64,000 bases of DNA from Nocardiopsis_C rhodophaea (GTDB lineage: Bacteria > Actinomycetota > Actinomycetes > Streptosporangiales > Streptosporangiaceae): assembly GCF_039530945.1 (NCBI RefSeq), contig NZ_BAAAPC010000007.1:124001-188000 (forward strand), given 5' to 3'. The notes beneath the pieces are model-generated. The model was not told where the DNA came from. It saw only the letters and a program-made list of their open reading frames with translations, and did not search any database. A program made the position numbers and the translations under genes. This document shows, piece by piece, positions 1 to 9,396 of this stretch (position 1 is the stretch's first letter; each line of letters starts with the position of its first letter).

Positions 1-44
1 CCCGAAGGCCGTCTGCCAACCGTCTGTCAAAGGTGTGAACACAC

Positions 45-542
45 GTGGCCGCTGAGTCCAGTTTCGACGTCGTATCCAAGCTCGACCGCCAGGAGGTCGA
101 CAACGCGCTGAACCAGACCGGCAAGGAACTCTCCCAGCGCTTTGATTTCAAGGGGACCGGTGCCACCATCACCTGGTCGGGAGAGCAGGGTGTGGAGATC
201 CGCGCCAACTCCGAGGAGCGCGTCAAGGCCGCCTTCGAGGTGTTCAAGGAGAAGCTGATCAAGCGGAACGTCTCGCTCAAGGTCCTCGACCCCGCCGACG
301 AGCCGAAGATCTCCGGCAAGGAGTACCGCCTCCCGGTCGCTCTCAAGGAGGGCATCTCCACCGAGGACGGCAAGAGGATCTCCAAGATCATCCGTGATGA
401 GGGCCCCAAGGGCATCAAGGCCCAGATCCAGGGGGACGAGCTGCGGGTCAGTTCCAAGAAGAAGGACGACCTGCAGACGGTCATCAACCTGCTCAAGGAG
501 AAGGACCTCGACCTCGCCCTCCAGTTTGTGAACTACCGGTAG
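45..542 (+). CDS. yajQ: YajQ-family nucleotide-binding protein
   Basis: This 165-residue protein matches the YajQ family in full length and in its characteristic start (AESSFDVVSKLDRQE). Family members are small cytosolic proteins with two ferredoxin-like folds; some bind cyclic di-GMP and act as regulatory partners, but the role in actinomycetes is not settled. The GTG at 45 is chosen because it gives the usual N-terminus directly before the conserved SSFDVV block. The C-terminal LQFVNYR is also typical. It is followed by a divergent-facing protease gene, so it appears to be the end of its own transcription unit. Identification is secure; function is inferred from the family. Confidence 0.95.
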   Translation: MAAESSFDVVSKLDRQEVDNALNQTGKELSQRFDFKGTGATITWSGEQGVEIRANSEERVKAAFEVFKEKLIKRNVSLKVLDPADEPKISGKEYRLPVALKEGISTEDGKRISKIIRDEGPKGIKAQIQGDELRVSSKKKDDLQTVINLLKEKDLDLALQFVNYR

Positions 543-648
543 TTGGGTGGCCCGCGGCCTGCTCGCCCCTGTCGGTCGAGCGGGCCGCTCGTGTTTCCCT
601 CCCTCGTCTCCTCTCCGACTCGCCCCCGTGTTCGCGCGGGTTCCGGGA

Positions 649-1539
649 TCAGTCGAGCCCCCAGCCGCCGTCCGCGGCCATGGACCGTAGGCGGCGGATG
701 CGCTCGCGCGTGGGGGGGTGCACGGCGAAGATCCGGCTCATCCCCCGCGGCGGGAACGGGTGGGTGATCATCAGGTGGGCGGAGGCGAGCAGCCGCCCTT
801 CCGTGGGGAGCGGGTGGGTCCGGGCGCCCACCTCGATTTTGCGGAGCGCGCTGGCGAGGCCGAGCGGGTCTCCGGTGAGGCGCGCCGCGGCGTCGTCGGC
901 ACGGTACTCCCGACCGCGGGTGACGGCGGCCCGGATCACCAGAGCGGCGACCGGGCCGAGGACCAGGAAGAGCAGCCCGCTGAGCAGGCTCGGCACATCC
1001 TCGTCCTCGGAGTCGCCCAGGGGCAGCAGCAAGGCCAGGGCGGTCATCGACGTGATGATCGCGGCAAGCGTCGCGGCGACCGAGCAGAGCAGCGTGTCGC
1101 GATTGCGCACATGGGCAAGCTCGTGCGCGATGACCCCGCGCAGCTCCCGCTCAGTGAGCAGGCGGAGCAGCCCGGTGGTGCAGCAGATGACCGCCCGCCG
1201 GGGGCCGCGCCCCGTAGCGAAGGCGTTCGGCGCCGGTGTCGGTGAGAGATAGAGCCGCGGCATCGGCTGGCGCGCCTCGGTGGCCAGCTCCCGCACGACC
1301 CGGTAAAGCTCCGGCCGCTCGATCTCGCTGATGGGGCGCGCCCGCATGGCGCGCAGGGCCATGGAGTCGCCGAAGAACAGCACCAGGCCGTTCATCACGA
1401 TCACCACGACGATTCCGAGCTGCAGCCCCTGCGCTCCCGCGAACGCCCAGCCGCCGATGACGACCAGGATCGAAAGCCCGACGAGAAGGCACGCCGCGCG
1501 AATCGTGTTGCGGTACACGACGACTGCGCCCTCCTTCAC
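649..1539 (-). CDS. M48 HtpX-like membrane metalloprotease
   Basis: The protein is an M48-family zinc protease of about 296 residues. Two hydrophobic segments lie near the N-terminus, and a HELAH zinc motif sits near residue 140, followed by RNRDTLL. A second hydrophobic pair follows, and a REYRADD block near residue 211 supplies the probable third zinc ligand. HtpX-type enzymes degrade misfolded membrane proteins at the cytoplasmic membrane. Reading can be extended to 1596, but that adds an unlikely arginine/tryptophan-rich tail. GTG at 1539 (GGAGAGGGG upstream) or GTG at 1518 (AAGGAGG upstream) are better starts. The family call is firm; the specific substrate is unknown. Confidence 0.88.
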   Translation of the reverse strand: MKEGAVVVYRNTIRAACLLVGLSILVVIGGWAFAGAQGLQLGIVVVIVMNGLVLFFGDSMALRAMRARPISEIERPELYRVVRELATEARQPMPRLYLSPTPAPNAFATGRGPRRAVICCTTGLLRLLTERELRGVIAHELAHVRNRDTLLCSVAATLAAIITSMTALALLLPLGDSEDEDVPSLLSGLLFLVLGPVAALVIRAAVTRGREYRADDAAARLTGDPLGLASALRKIEVGARTHPLPTEGRLLASAHLMITHPFPPRGMSRIFAVHPPTRERIRRLRSMAADGGWGLD

Positions 1540-1907
1540 TCTCTGACCCCTCTCCAGGCCCGTCCACCCATTCGAACGCGCAAGTCGTGGCCACACGTTC
1601 CCGTCGTAGCGGGATGAACGTCACGGCCGGATGGGTGAAAGGAGACCGAAAGACACCGCACGAGGGCGATAGAGGGAAGAACCGGGCCAGTAGGAGAAAG
1701 CGGAGCCCGTCGAACACCACCAGAGTCCGCGCGCCCCGCATGACCCCGGCCCTTTCCCCACCCGACCGCCCCGGGCCGCGGACCAGTGGGGGAGGTGCCG
1801 CGAACCATCCGAGGCCCGCGCTCCACCCCTACCGCGCACCTGGCGGCCCAGAACATCTCGGGGTGTGATCTACCCCACCACCCCCCACCCGCCCGAGAAG
1901 GACGACC
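1540..1907. other. Intergenic region, no gene recognised
   Basis: This stretch between the divergent protease gene and the korAB leader holds only weak open frames with no recognisable protein. It presumably contains the protease promoter, but no clear -35/-10 pair was identified. Confidence 0.5.
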
Positions 1908-1913
1908 TATAGT
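1908..1913 (+). promoter_or_regulatory. Probable -10 box of korAB leader transcript
   Basis: The hexamer TATAGT lies six bases upstream of the GTG at 1920. That spacing would start transcription at or next to the GTG and give a leaderless mRNA, which is common in actinomycetes. No good -35 element is visible at the expected distance, so the call rests on the -10 box and spacing alone. Confidence 0.4.
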
Positions 1914-1919
1914 GCAGGA

Positions 1920-2018
1920 GTGGCTCTCATCACGTTGATCGCCCAGCCGGGGGCGCCGCTCGTCGGCCGTCCGCTCCTGGACACCGTCCGCATCCCCGGG
2001 GTGATGTGTCGCCCCTAA
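1920..2018 (+). CDS. Probable cysteine-type leader peptide upstream of korAB
   Basis: A 32-codon frame (GTG to TAA) ends in GRPLLDTVRIPGVMCRP. The spacing R-x2-[VL]-D-x2-R-[IM]-x4-C matches the short actinobacterial leader peptides of the HVDLxRxxSxxC type, which are thought to sense cysteine through translation at the terminal Cys codon. No Shine-Dalgarno precedes the GTG, but a TATAGT box six bases upstream fits a leaderless transcript. A 7-bp GC hairpin (2035-2041 with 2055-2061) lies just after the stop and could act as an attenuator. The downstream genes encode an Fe-S enzyme, which makes cysteine control plausible. Coding status and regulation are inferred. Confidence 0.45.
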   Translation: MALITLIAQPGAPLVGRPLLDTVRIPGVMCRP

Positions 2019-2252
2019 CCCTGTGCGGCCAGCCCCGCGCCGAGTCCCGAGAATGGCGCGGAGCCACGGACCGCCGCCGCGCGCGCATCCCGCTCCCACT
2101 TCCCAACGGCGCTGGTAACGCGATCGCGGCCGTGAAATCCAACGCGTTCCGCCCACCCAGGCGACCGGTCCCCCGCCCCGGGGCGAGAACTGAGGCAAGC
2201 AGTGAGCCGCCACCCCCTGAGCGGCGGCTCCCCAAGGAGGTCGGCGATCTCA

Positions 2253-4106
2253 GTGACCAAACAGGTCCAACAACTCGACCGTGTCATCATCCGCTTCGCA
2301 GGCGACTCCGGCGATGGGATGCAGCTGACCGGTGACCGCTTTACCCAGGAAACCGCGTCGTTCGGCAACGACCTCTCCACCCTGCCGAATTTCCCGGCGG
2401 AGATTCGCGCTCCCGCGGGGACCCTTCCCGGCGTGTCCAGCTTCCAGCTGCACTTCGCCGACCACGACATCATGACCCCGGGCGACGCCCCCAACGTCCT
2501 GGTGGCGATGAACCCGGCGGCACTCAAGGCCAACATCGGCGACCTGCCCGACAGCGCCATCGTCATCGTCAACACCGACGAATTCACCAAGCGGAACCTG
2601 GCCAAGGTCGGCTACGACAGCAATCCGCTGGAGGACGGCACACTCGCGGGATTCAAGGTCAGCCCGGTCCCCTTGACCTCGATGACGGTCAAGGCGCTGG
2701 AGAGCTTCGACATCTCCAAGAAGGACGCCCAGCGCGCGAAGAACATGTTCGCGCTGGGTCTCCTGTCGTGGATGTACAACCGGCCGACGGAGGGCACCCT
2801 CGGCTTTTTGAAGTCGAAGTTCGCCAAGAAGCCGGAGATCCTGGCGGCCAACCTGGCCGCGTTCCAGGCGGGCTGGAACTTCGGGGAGACCACCGAGGAC
2901 TTCGCTGTCTCCTACGAGATCAAGCCGGCCCGGCTCGCCCCGGGGACCTACCGGAACATCACCGGCAACGTGGCCGTCTCCTACGGCCTGATCGCCGGCT
3001 CGCAGCTGTCCGGACTGCCGCTGTTCCTGGGCTCCTACCCGATCACGCCCGCCTCCGACATCCTCCACGAGCTGTCGAAGCACAAGCGGTTCGGCATCCG
3101 CACCTTCCAGGCGGAGGACGAGATCGCGGGTGTGGGCGCGGCGCTGGGGGCGTCGTTCGGCGGCTCCCTCGGCGTGACGACGACGTCCGGGCCGGGCATG
3201 GTGCTGAAGGCCGAGACCCTGGGCCTCGCCGTGATGACCGAGCTTCCGCTGATCGTTATCGACGTGCAGCGCGCCGGCCCCAGCACCGGCATGCCCACCA
3301 AGACCGAGCAGGCCGACCTGCTGATGGCGATGTTCGGGCGTAACGGCGAGTCGCCGGTGCCTGTGCTGGCGCCGCGCTCCCCCTCGGACTGCTTCGACAT
3401 CGCGATCGAGGCCACGCGGATCGCCACCGCGTACCGGACCCCGGTCATCGTGCTCTCCGACGGCTACCTCGCCAACGGTTCGGAGCCCTGGCGCATCCCC
3501 GATGTCGGCAGCCTGCCCGACCTGTCGGTGGACTTCACCACAGAGCCCAACGGCCCCGACGGGGAGTTCCTGGCCTACCAGCGCGACCCGGAAACGCTGG
3601 CGCGGCCGTGGGCGGTGCCCGGCACCGCGGGGCTGGAGCACCGTATCGGCGGCATCGAGAAGAGCTCCGGCAGCGGCGACATCTCCTACAGCCCGAGCAA
3701 CCACGACCTGATGGTGCGCTCGCGCCAGGCCAAGGTCGACGGGATCGCGCGGGACATCGACCCCTTGGAGGTCGACGACCCCACGGGCGACGCGCGCGTG
3801 CTCGTGCTCGGGTGGGGCGGTACCTACGGCTCGATCGGGGCCGCCGTTCGGCGGGTGCGGCGTGCGGGGGGCAAGGTCGCCCAGGCGCACCTGCGGTATC
3901 TCAACCCCTTCCCGGCGAACCTCGGTGAGGTGCTGCACGGCTACGACCGTGTTCTCGTCCCCGAGATCAACCTCGGCCAGCTCGCGCTTCTGCTGCGCGG
4001 GAAGTTCCTGGTCGACGTCATTGGCTACACGAAGGTCCGCGGTCTTCCCTTCAAGGCCGAAGAGTTGGCGGGCGTGGTTCAGGAGGTCATTGACCGTGCC
4101 GAGTGA
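2253..4106 (+). CDS. korA: 2-oxoacid:ferredoxin oxidoreductase, fused gamma-alpha subunit
   Basis: This 617-residue protein carries the gamma domain first (RFAGDSGDGMQLTG near residue 12) and then the alpha, pyrimidine-binding domain (GSYPITPASDILHEL, then QAEDEIAGVGAALGASFGG). That is the KorA/OorA layout of CoA-dependent 2-oxoglutarate:ferredoxin oxidoreductases. The enzyme decarboxylates a 2-oxoacid and passes electrons to ferredoxin in the cytosol. GTG at 2253 is chosen because AAGGAGG stands 12 bases upstream and the family N-terminus begins soon after; an earlier ATG would add an unlikely tail. It overlaps korB by 11 bases, indicating translational coupling. 2-Oxoglutarate as substrate is inferred from the family. 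Confidence 0.95.
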   Translation: MTKQVQQLDRVIIRFAGDSGDGMQLTGDRFTQETASFGNDLSTLPNFPAEIRAPAGTLPGVSSFQLHFADHDIMTPGDAPNVLVAMNPAALKANIGDLPDSAIVIVNTDEFTKRNLAKVGYDSNPLEDGTLAGFKVSPVPLTSMTVKALESFDISKKDAQRAKNMFALGLLSWMYNRPTEGTLGFLKSKFAKKPEILAANLAAFQAGWNFGETTEDFAVSYEIKPARLAPGTYRNITGNVAVSYGLIAGSQLSGLPLFLGSYPITPASDILHELSKHKRFGIRTFQAEDEIAGVGAALGASFGGSLGVTTTSGPGMVLKAETLGLAVMTELPLIVIDVQRAGPSTGMPTKTEQADLLMAMFGRNGESPVPVLAPRSPSDCFDIAIEATRIATAYRTPVIVLSDGYLANGSEPWRIPDVGSLPDLSVDFTTEPNGPDGEFLAYQRDPETLARPWAVPGTAGLEHRIGGIEKSSGSGDISYSPSNHDLMVRSRQAKVDGIARDIDPLEVDDPTGDARVLVLGWGGTYGSIGAAVRRVRRAGGKVAQAHLRYLNPFPANLGEVLHGYDRVLVPEINLGQLALLLRGKFLVDVIGYTKVRGLPFKAEELAGVVQEVIDRAE

Positions 4107-5178
4107 CAAGGCTTCCAACGCGGCGTCGGAGCAGGGCGGATGGACCCCCAAGGGCCTGAAGCTCGTCCCGCGCGGCGACGCGTCGTACAAGATGAAGGAC
4201 TTCAAGTCCGACCAGGAGGTCCGCTGGTGCCCGGGCTGCGGTGACTACGCGATCCTGGCGGCGTTCCAGGGGTTCCTGCCCGAGCTCGGCGTGCCCCGGG
4301 AGAACATCGTCATCATCTCCGGGATCGGCTGTTCGTCGCGGTTCCCCTACTACCTGAGCACCTACGGCATGCACTCGATCCACGGACGGGCGCCCGCCAT
4401 CGCCACAGGCCTGGCGTCGAGCCGACCGGACCTGTCGGTGTGGGTGATCACGGGTGACGGCGACGGGCTGTCCATCGGCGGCAACCACCTCATGCACGCG
4501 CTGCGCCGCAACGTCAACATCAACGTGCTGCTGTTCAACAACCGCATCTACGGGCTGACGAAGGGGCAGTACTCGCCGACCTCCGAGGCGGGGAAGGTCA
4601 CCAAGTCCTCGCCGATGGGGTCGCTGGATTCCCCGTTCAACCCGGTGTCGCTGGCGCTGGGCGCGGAAGCGGGCTTCGTTGCGCGCACCGTCGACTCCGA
4701 CCGCAAGCACCTCACCAGCGTGCTGCGCGCCGCGGCCGACCACGAGGGCGCGTCGTTCGTGGAGATCTACCAGAACTGCCCGATCTTCAATGACGACGCG
4801 TTCGAGCCGCTGAAGGACCCGGCCGAACGCGACACCCGGTTGCTGCGCCTGGAACACGGCGAACCGCTGCGCGTCGGGTCGGACCGGGGCGTGGTGCTCG
4901 GCGAGTACGGCGACCTGGGCGTGGCCGACATCGCTGAGGTGGGTGAGGAGCGGATCCTCCGCCACGACGCGCACCGTGCCGACCCGGGCTACGCGTTCGC
5001 GCTGTCTCGGCTGGACTACCCGGCCTTCGACCACGTCCCGGTGGGGATTTTCCGCGACGTCGCGCGTCCCACCTACGACGAACTCATGGCCGAGCAGCTG
5101 AGTGAGGCCGAGTCAGCGCAGGGTCGGGGCGAACTCGCCAGCCTGCTCGCCAGCGGGGACACCTGGACGGTCGAGTAG
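4096..5178 (+). CDS. korB: 2-oxoacid:ferredoxin oxidoreductase, beta subunit
   Basis: This 360-residue protein is the thiamine diphosphate-binding partner of KorA. It shows the RWCPGCGDYAIL cysteine pair near residue 37 for the Fe-S cluster. The TPP motif runs from GDGDGLSIGGNH to LLFNN, and the YGLTKGQYSPTS segment lies next to the active site. GTG at 4096 has AGGAGG nine bases upstream and lies inside the end of korA. With KorA it forms the heterotetrameric enzyme that oxidises 2-oxoglutarate or a related 2-oxoacid, reducing ferredoxin. A strong hairpin follows the stop, ending the operon. Confidence 0.95.
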   Translation: MPSDKASNAASEQGGWTPKGLKLVPRGDASYKMKDFKSDQEVRWCPGCGDYAILAAFQGFLPELGVPRENIVIISGIGCSSRFPYYLSTYGMHSIHGRAPAIATGLASSRPDLSVWVITGDGDGLSIGGNHLMHALRRNVNINVLLFNNRIYGLTKGQYSPTSEAGKVTKSSPMGSLDSPFNPVSLALGAEAGFVARTVDSDRKHLTSVLRAAADHEGASFVEIYQNCPIFNDDAFEPLKDPAERDTRLLRLEHGEPLRVGSDRGVVLGEYGDLGVADIAEVGEERILRHDAHRADPGYAFALSRLDYPAFDHVPVGIFRDVARPTYDELMAEQLSEAESAQGRGELASLLASGDTWTVE

Positions 5179-5246
5179 CGCGAGGATGCGCCGGGGAGCG
5201 CCCCGGTGCACAGCGATCACATCCCGACAGCGAGGACAGCAGCGGC

Positions 5247-5282
5247 AGGGGCCGTGCACCGGACGTCCGGTGCACGGCCCCT
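5247..5282. terminator. Perfect 36-base palindrome after korB
   Basis: An 18-base arm is repeated as its exact inverted complement around the centre ACGT, 68 bases after the korB stop. There is no T run, which is usual for actinomycete terminators. It probably ends the korAB transcript. Confidence 0.75.
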
Positions 5283-5454
5283 CGCATGTCACCGTGTTCA
5301 CGCGTGTCATCCCCGGCGGCGGGCTGCCCCTCCCCCACCCTCGGCCCAGCCGGGCCGACGGCCCTGGGACGAACACGAGAAATTCACCCGAATTTTAGCT
5401 AATACGTCGCTTTTAGGCCATGTTGATGCAACTCGTTGTTAGTCTTTCGCCCCT

Positions 5455-6228
5455 ATGAGCGCACATTCGGTTCGTCCTACCCCTCGCCAACACCGACACA
5501 CCCCGCCCCCGCGGAGAGGTGATACGACTCCCGTCGCCCCTGGGCCGCTTCCCGCCCGACGCAGCGTCCTCGCGACGACCATGATCGTCGGGGCGGTCCC
5601 CCTCCTGTTGCTTCTGCCCCTGGTCGCTGGCCAGTGGGGACCGCTGATCGCCTTCGACCGGTCGCTGGCGCAGTCGCTGCACGACGCCATCACCCCGTCG
5701 CCCGGACTCGCGCACGGCCTGGAAGTGTGGACGGACGCGTTCGGGACCTGGGCGATGCGGATCGTGTCCCTGCTGGCCGCCGCGTGGCTGTTGATCCGCC
5801 GCCAGGTCAGCACGGCCGTCTGGGCCGGGGCGACCGTCTTCCTCGCCAACCTGTTCGGGCTCATCCTCAAGGTGACCGTGGACCGCCCGCGGCCGGAGTT
5901 CGCCGATCCCGTGGCGGTCGGCGTCGGACCGTCCTTCCCCTCCGGGCACGCGCTCATGGCCGTCACCGGTATGGGCATCCTGCTCTTCGCCGTGCTTCCG
6001 CTGCTGCGCGGCGGATGGCGGATGTTCGCCTGGGTGGTGGCCGTCGGCATCGCCCTGAGCACCGCGCTGACCCGGCCCCTGCTGGGCGTGCACTGGGGCA
6101 CCGACATCCTCGCCGGGATGAGTCTCGGCCTGTTCACGATCGCCCTGACGCTGCTGCTGTGGACGTTCCTGCCGCCGATCGCGCGACGCTGGGACCGTCC
6201 TTCGCCCACATCGGCGCCGAAGGCATAG
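5455..6228 (+). CDS. PAP2-family membrane phosphatase
   Basis: This 257-residue integral membrane protein carries all three phosphatase motifs of the PAP2 superfamily: K139 to RP144-145 (KVTVDRPRP), PSGH at 162-165, and R207 to H213/D217 (TRPLLGVHWGTD). About five to six hydrophobic segments surround them. Such enzymes remove phosphate from lipid phosphates such as phosphatidic acid or undecaprenyl diphosphate, facing the outside of the membrane. The first 38 residues are proline/arginine-rich and look disordered. An AT-rich stretch upstream (5385-5450) probably holds the promoter. The lipid substrate cannot be told from sequence. Confidence 0.92.
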   Translation: MSAHSVRPTPRQHRHTPPPRRGDTTPVAPGPLPARRSVLATTMIVGAVPLLLLLPLVAGQWGPLIAFDRSLAQSLHDAITPSPGLAHGLEVWTDAFGTWAMRIVSLLAAAWLLIRRQVSTAVWAGATVFLANLFGLILKVTVDRPRPEFADPVAVGVGPSFPSGHALMAVTGMGILLFAVLPLLRGGWRMFAWVVAVGIALSTALTRPLLGVHWGTDILAGMSLGLFTIALTLLLWTFLPPIARRWDRPSPTSAPKA

Positions 6229-6237
6229 CCTGCGACC

Positions 6238-6900
6238 ATGCGTATTGTTATCGCCGGAGGACACGGAAAGATCGCACTGCGACTCGAACGGCTGCTGGCC
6301 GCGCGCGGCGACACCCCCGTCGGCCTCATCCGCAACCCCGACCACGCCGACGACGTGGCGGCCGCGGGCGCCGAGCCCGTGGTGATCGACCTGGAGTCGG
6401 CGACCGTCACCGAACTGACCGAGAAGGTCATGGGCGCCGACGCGGTGGTCTTCGCCGCCGGGGCCGGGCCGGGCAGTGGGGCGGCCCGCAAGGACACGGT
6501 CGACCGCTCGGCGGCCCGACTGCTGGCCGACGCCGCGTCACTGGCCGGTGTGCGCCGCTACATCATGATCTCGGCGATGGGCGTCGACGACGGCCCCGCC
6601 CCCGGCGCCGAGCCGGTGTGGGCGGCCTACGTCGAAGCCAAGCGGGCGGCCGACGACGACCTGCGGTCGCGCAGCCTGGAGACCGACTGGACCATCCTGC
6701 GCCCGGGACGCCTGACCGACGAGCCGGGGAGCGGGAAGGTCCGCCTGGCGGAGAAGACGGGCCGCGCCGAGGTCAGCCGGGAGAACGTCGCCGCTGTCAT
6801 CGTCGAGCTGCTCGACGAACCGGGCACCATCGGCCAGGTGCTCGAACTGGTGGACGGGGAGACTCCGATCAGTGAGGCTGTGACCGCTGTGGCGGAGTAA
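6238..6900 (+). CDS. NAD(P)-binding atypical SDR family protein
   Basis: This 220-residue protein starts with a Rossmann glycine motif (IVIAGGHGKIALRLERLLAARG). It follows the short NAD(P)H-binding pattern of atypical short-chain dehydrogenases of the YwnB/NmrA-like group, with VFAAGAGPGSG after the fourth strand, a YIMISAMG strand and WTILRPGRLTD near residue 155. There is no classical YxxxK catalytic pair in the usual place, although a YVEAKRAADDD segment could play that part. It lies ten bases after the PAP2 gene and may be co-transcribed. The reaction is unknown. Confidence 0.85.
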   Translation: MRIVIAGGHGKIALRLERLLAARGDTPVGLIRNPDHADDVAAAGAEPVVIDLESATVTELTEKVMGADAVVFAAGAGPGSGAARKDTVDRSAARLLADAASLAGVRRYIMISAMGVDDGPAPGAEPVWAAYVEAKRAADDDLRSRSLETDWTILRPGRLTDEPGSGKVRLAEKTGRAEVSRENVAAVIVELLDEPGTIGQVLELVDGETPISEAVTAVAE

Positions 6901-7021
6901 GTCGGGTCGACGCATCCTTGTGGCCAGATATGCCCATAGGGGGCATCATGGGTGCGGTACGGCCCGGCGATGGTCCCCCGTAGCGGCGGTTCTCCGCGGC
7001 GGACCCGGACGTTCGGCGGCG

Positions 7022-7041
7022 CTCCCCGCGCTCGCGGGGAG
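7022..7041. other. Hairpin upstream of prion-like protein gene
   Basis: A 9-bp perfect GC-rich inverted repeat with a 2-base loop lies 41 bases before the next start. It could terminate the upstream unit or lie in the 5' leader of the following gene. Confidence 0.5.
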
Positions 7042-7081
7042 GGCCCGCGCCCCAGCGAGCAGATAGGTACGGTTTTCACAC

Positions 7082-7627
7082 ATGAGCGTCACGCAGGTCG
7101 TGAGGGACAGCACCGTCGTCGAGCATGCCAAGGTCGCGGCACAGCAGAAGCGCCGGATGTTCATCATCCAGCTGGACGTGAACGGCTACGACGACGGCTC
7201 CAGCAAGGTGCGGCCGGGACTCACCCGCATCCTTGAGGGAATCGAGGAGGCCGGGTGGCGGCTGGACATGGTCACGCCCACCGAGGACACCGAGGGCAAG
7301 TCCATGCGGCTGTTCATCTTCCGTCTCGACCCGCAGCAGGGCGCTGAACAGACCGCGAACGGCACCGCGTCCCAGCAGGGCACGGGCGCTCAGCAGGCCT
7401 ACCGCCAGCACCCGACCGGCGCCCAGCAGCAGGATGCCTACACCGGTTACCAGCAGCACACGGGCGCCCACCCGCACCAGGGCTACGCGCATCCGGGCTA
7501 CCAGCACTACCCGGGCTACGAGCACCAGCAGGGCTACGGCTACGACCAACAGCAGTACCCGGGGTACGGCCAGCAGCCCGGCTATGGCCAGCAGTACCCG
7601 GGCTACGGGCAGCAGCAGGGCTGGTAG
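7082..7627 (+). CDS. Unknown protein with Gln/Tyr/Gly-rich prion-like tail
   Basis: The 181-residue protein has two parts. Residues 1-88 form a compact alpha/beta-looking domain (RRMFIIQLDVNGYDDG, then LTRILEGIEEAGWRLDMV and MRLFIFRL) that I do not recognise by name. Residues 89-181 are low complexity, built from Gln, Tyr, Gly, His and Pro, with repeated YPGY and GYGQQ units and a final GQQQGW. This composition resembles prion-like, phase-separating tails. There is no signal peptide or membrane segment. A strong hairpin terminator follows at 7787. Function is not assigned; the tail may be a self-association or surface-binding module. Confidence 0.7.
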   Translation: MSVTQVVRDSTVVEHAKVAAQQKRRMFIIQLDVNGYDDGSSKVRPGLTRILEGIEEAGWRLDMVTPTEDTEGKSMRLFIFRLDPQQGAEQTANGTASQQGTGAQQAYRQHPTGAQQQDAYTGYQQHTGAHPHQGYAHPGYQHYPGYEHQQGYGYDQQQYPGYGQQPGYGQQYPGYGQQQGW

Positions 7628-8051
7628 TCAGCACCTGCTCAGCGGAACTGCCCAGGCCCCGCCCGGTGTCCCTATCCGCGGCCCTTCCCCGTGTCCCTCG
7701 TGTCCCGGTCCGCGTGCCACGAAGCATGAGGACCGCGGCCGCGGAAGAGGGAAGGCGGGAAATCAGTTGTTCGACGGGCCAAGGCTAGCCGTGGGCCACG
7801 CGAGAGCGTGGCGCACGGCTTTTCACATTCCTATATTCGATGTCGCGCACGAATGCGCCGACGTCATCCGGTTGGTACTCCGGCCAGGCCAAGGACCGTA
7901 TTTCGGAGGTACGGCAATTCGGCGGCCGGTTACCGTTCTCCGCGCTGCTATGCCGTGGCGGCTCGGTGACGGGACGACGTGAATCTCGACGTACTCGCCC
8001 GTAACCGAACACGGATCCGAATACTGGTCCTCATGCATCCAAGGAGGCATC
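7628..8051. other. Intergenic region with terminator, no gene recognised
   Basis: This 424-base gap holds the terminator at 7787-7823. Short minus-strand frames exist (for example 7785-8012), but none resembles a known protein or has a convincing start. The promoter of the Uma2-family gene is expected near 7950-8040 but was not pinned down. Confidence 0.5.
7787..7823 (+). terminator. Rho-independent terminator
   Basis: Two 7-bp stems separated by a single G/G mismatch enclose a GAGA tetraloop, and TTTT follows directly. It lies 160 bases after the prion-like protein gene and is one of the clearest intrinsic terminators in the window. Confidence 0.8.
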
Positions 8052-8654
8052 ATGGCTGTCATGAGCATCGGGAAGACGGAACCGCCCACGCGACCGCTCA
8101 CCATCGACGACCTCGCGCGCATGCCCGACGACGGACGCCGCCACGAGCTGGTCGACGGGAGGCTTGACGTGTCCCCCGTGCCGATCTTCGATCACACTCT
8201 CGTTGACACACGGTTGTCCGCGCACTTAACTTTCGCTGCACCAAAGGGATTCATCGTGATGAGCGGCCCGGGAATCAACTTCAACGCCGACCGGACCCAC
8301 CATCGCATCCCTGATATCGCGGTCATCCGGTCCGAGGAGTTCGAGAACCCCTATCTCACCCGTCCGCCGCTGCTAGCAGTCGAGATCGTCTCACCGGAGA
8401 GCGTGCTGCGCGACAATCACACCAAGCGGCGGGAGTATGCCGAGTTCGGCATCGAGTCGTACTGGATTATCAATCCTGCCCCGGAGAAGACCGGCCTGGT
8501 GGAACTCCGTCTGGAGAACGGCGCGTACACGGAGATCGCTCAGATTTACGGGGAAGAGGTCTTCGAGACCGATACCCCGTTCCCGATCAAGCTGGTCCCC
8601 CATTGGCTCACCGCCGAGGGAGATGAATGGCGGGAGCGCCTCGGCGGCGAATGA
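8052..8654 (+). CDS. Uma2-family (DUF820) PD-(D/E)XK protein
   Basis: This 200-residue protein shows the Uma2/DUF820 pattern: an N-terminal MPDDGRRHELVDGRL strand-turn and a PDIAVIRSEEF segment. VEIVSPES follows near residue 115, then KRREYAEFGIESYWIINP. The fold is of the restriction-endonuclease type, with D, E and K as candidate catalytic residues. The family is expanded in cyanobacteria and actinomycetes, yet its role is not established. AAGGAGG five bases before ATG at 8052 fixes the start. The gene is convergent with msrA, and a hairpin separates the two. Confidence 0.85.
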   Translation: MAVMSIGKTEPPTRPLTIDDLARMPDDGRRHELVDGRLDVSPVPIFDHTLVDTRLSAHLTFAAPKGFIVMSGPGINFNADRTHHRIPDIAVIRSEEFENPYLTRPPLLAVEIVSPESVLRDNHTKRREYAEFGIESYWIINPAPEKTGLVELRLENGAYTEIAQIYGEEVFETDTPFPIKLVPHWLTAEGDEWRERLGGE

Positions 8655-8677
8655 TCCCGGGCGCATAACAACGAGCG

Positions 8678-8704
8678 GGGGCGGCTCGCGCCGCGAGCCG
8701 CCCC
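8678..8704. terminator. Bidirectional hairpin between Uma2 gene and msrA
   Basis: A 13-bp GC-rich perfect stem with a minimal loop lies between two convergent genes and can serve both. Confidence 0.7.
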
Positions 8705-8730
8705 GATGAGGCCTTCTCCGCTGGAGAGAC

Positions 8731-9396
<666 letters not shown>

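Noticed and set aside
7785..8012. Minus-strand 75-codon frame in the intergenic gap
   Set aside because: It has no recognisable domain or good ribosome site, and it overlaps the terminator of the upstream gene.
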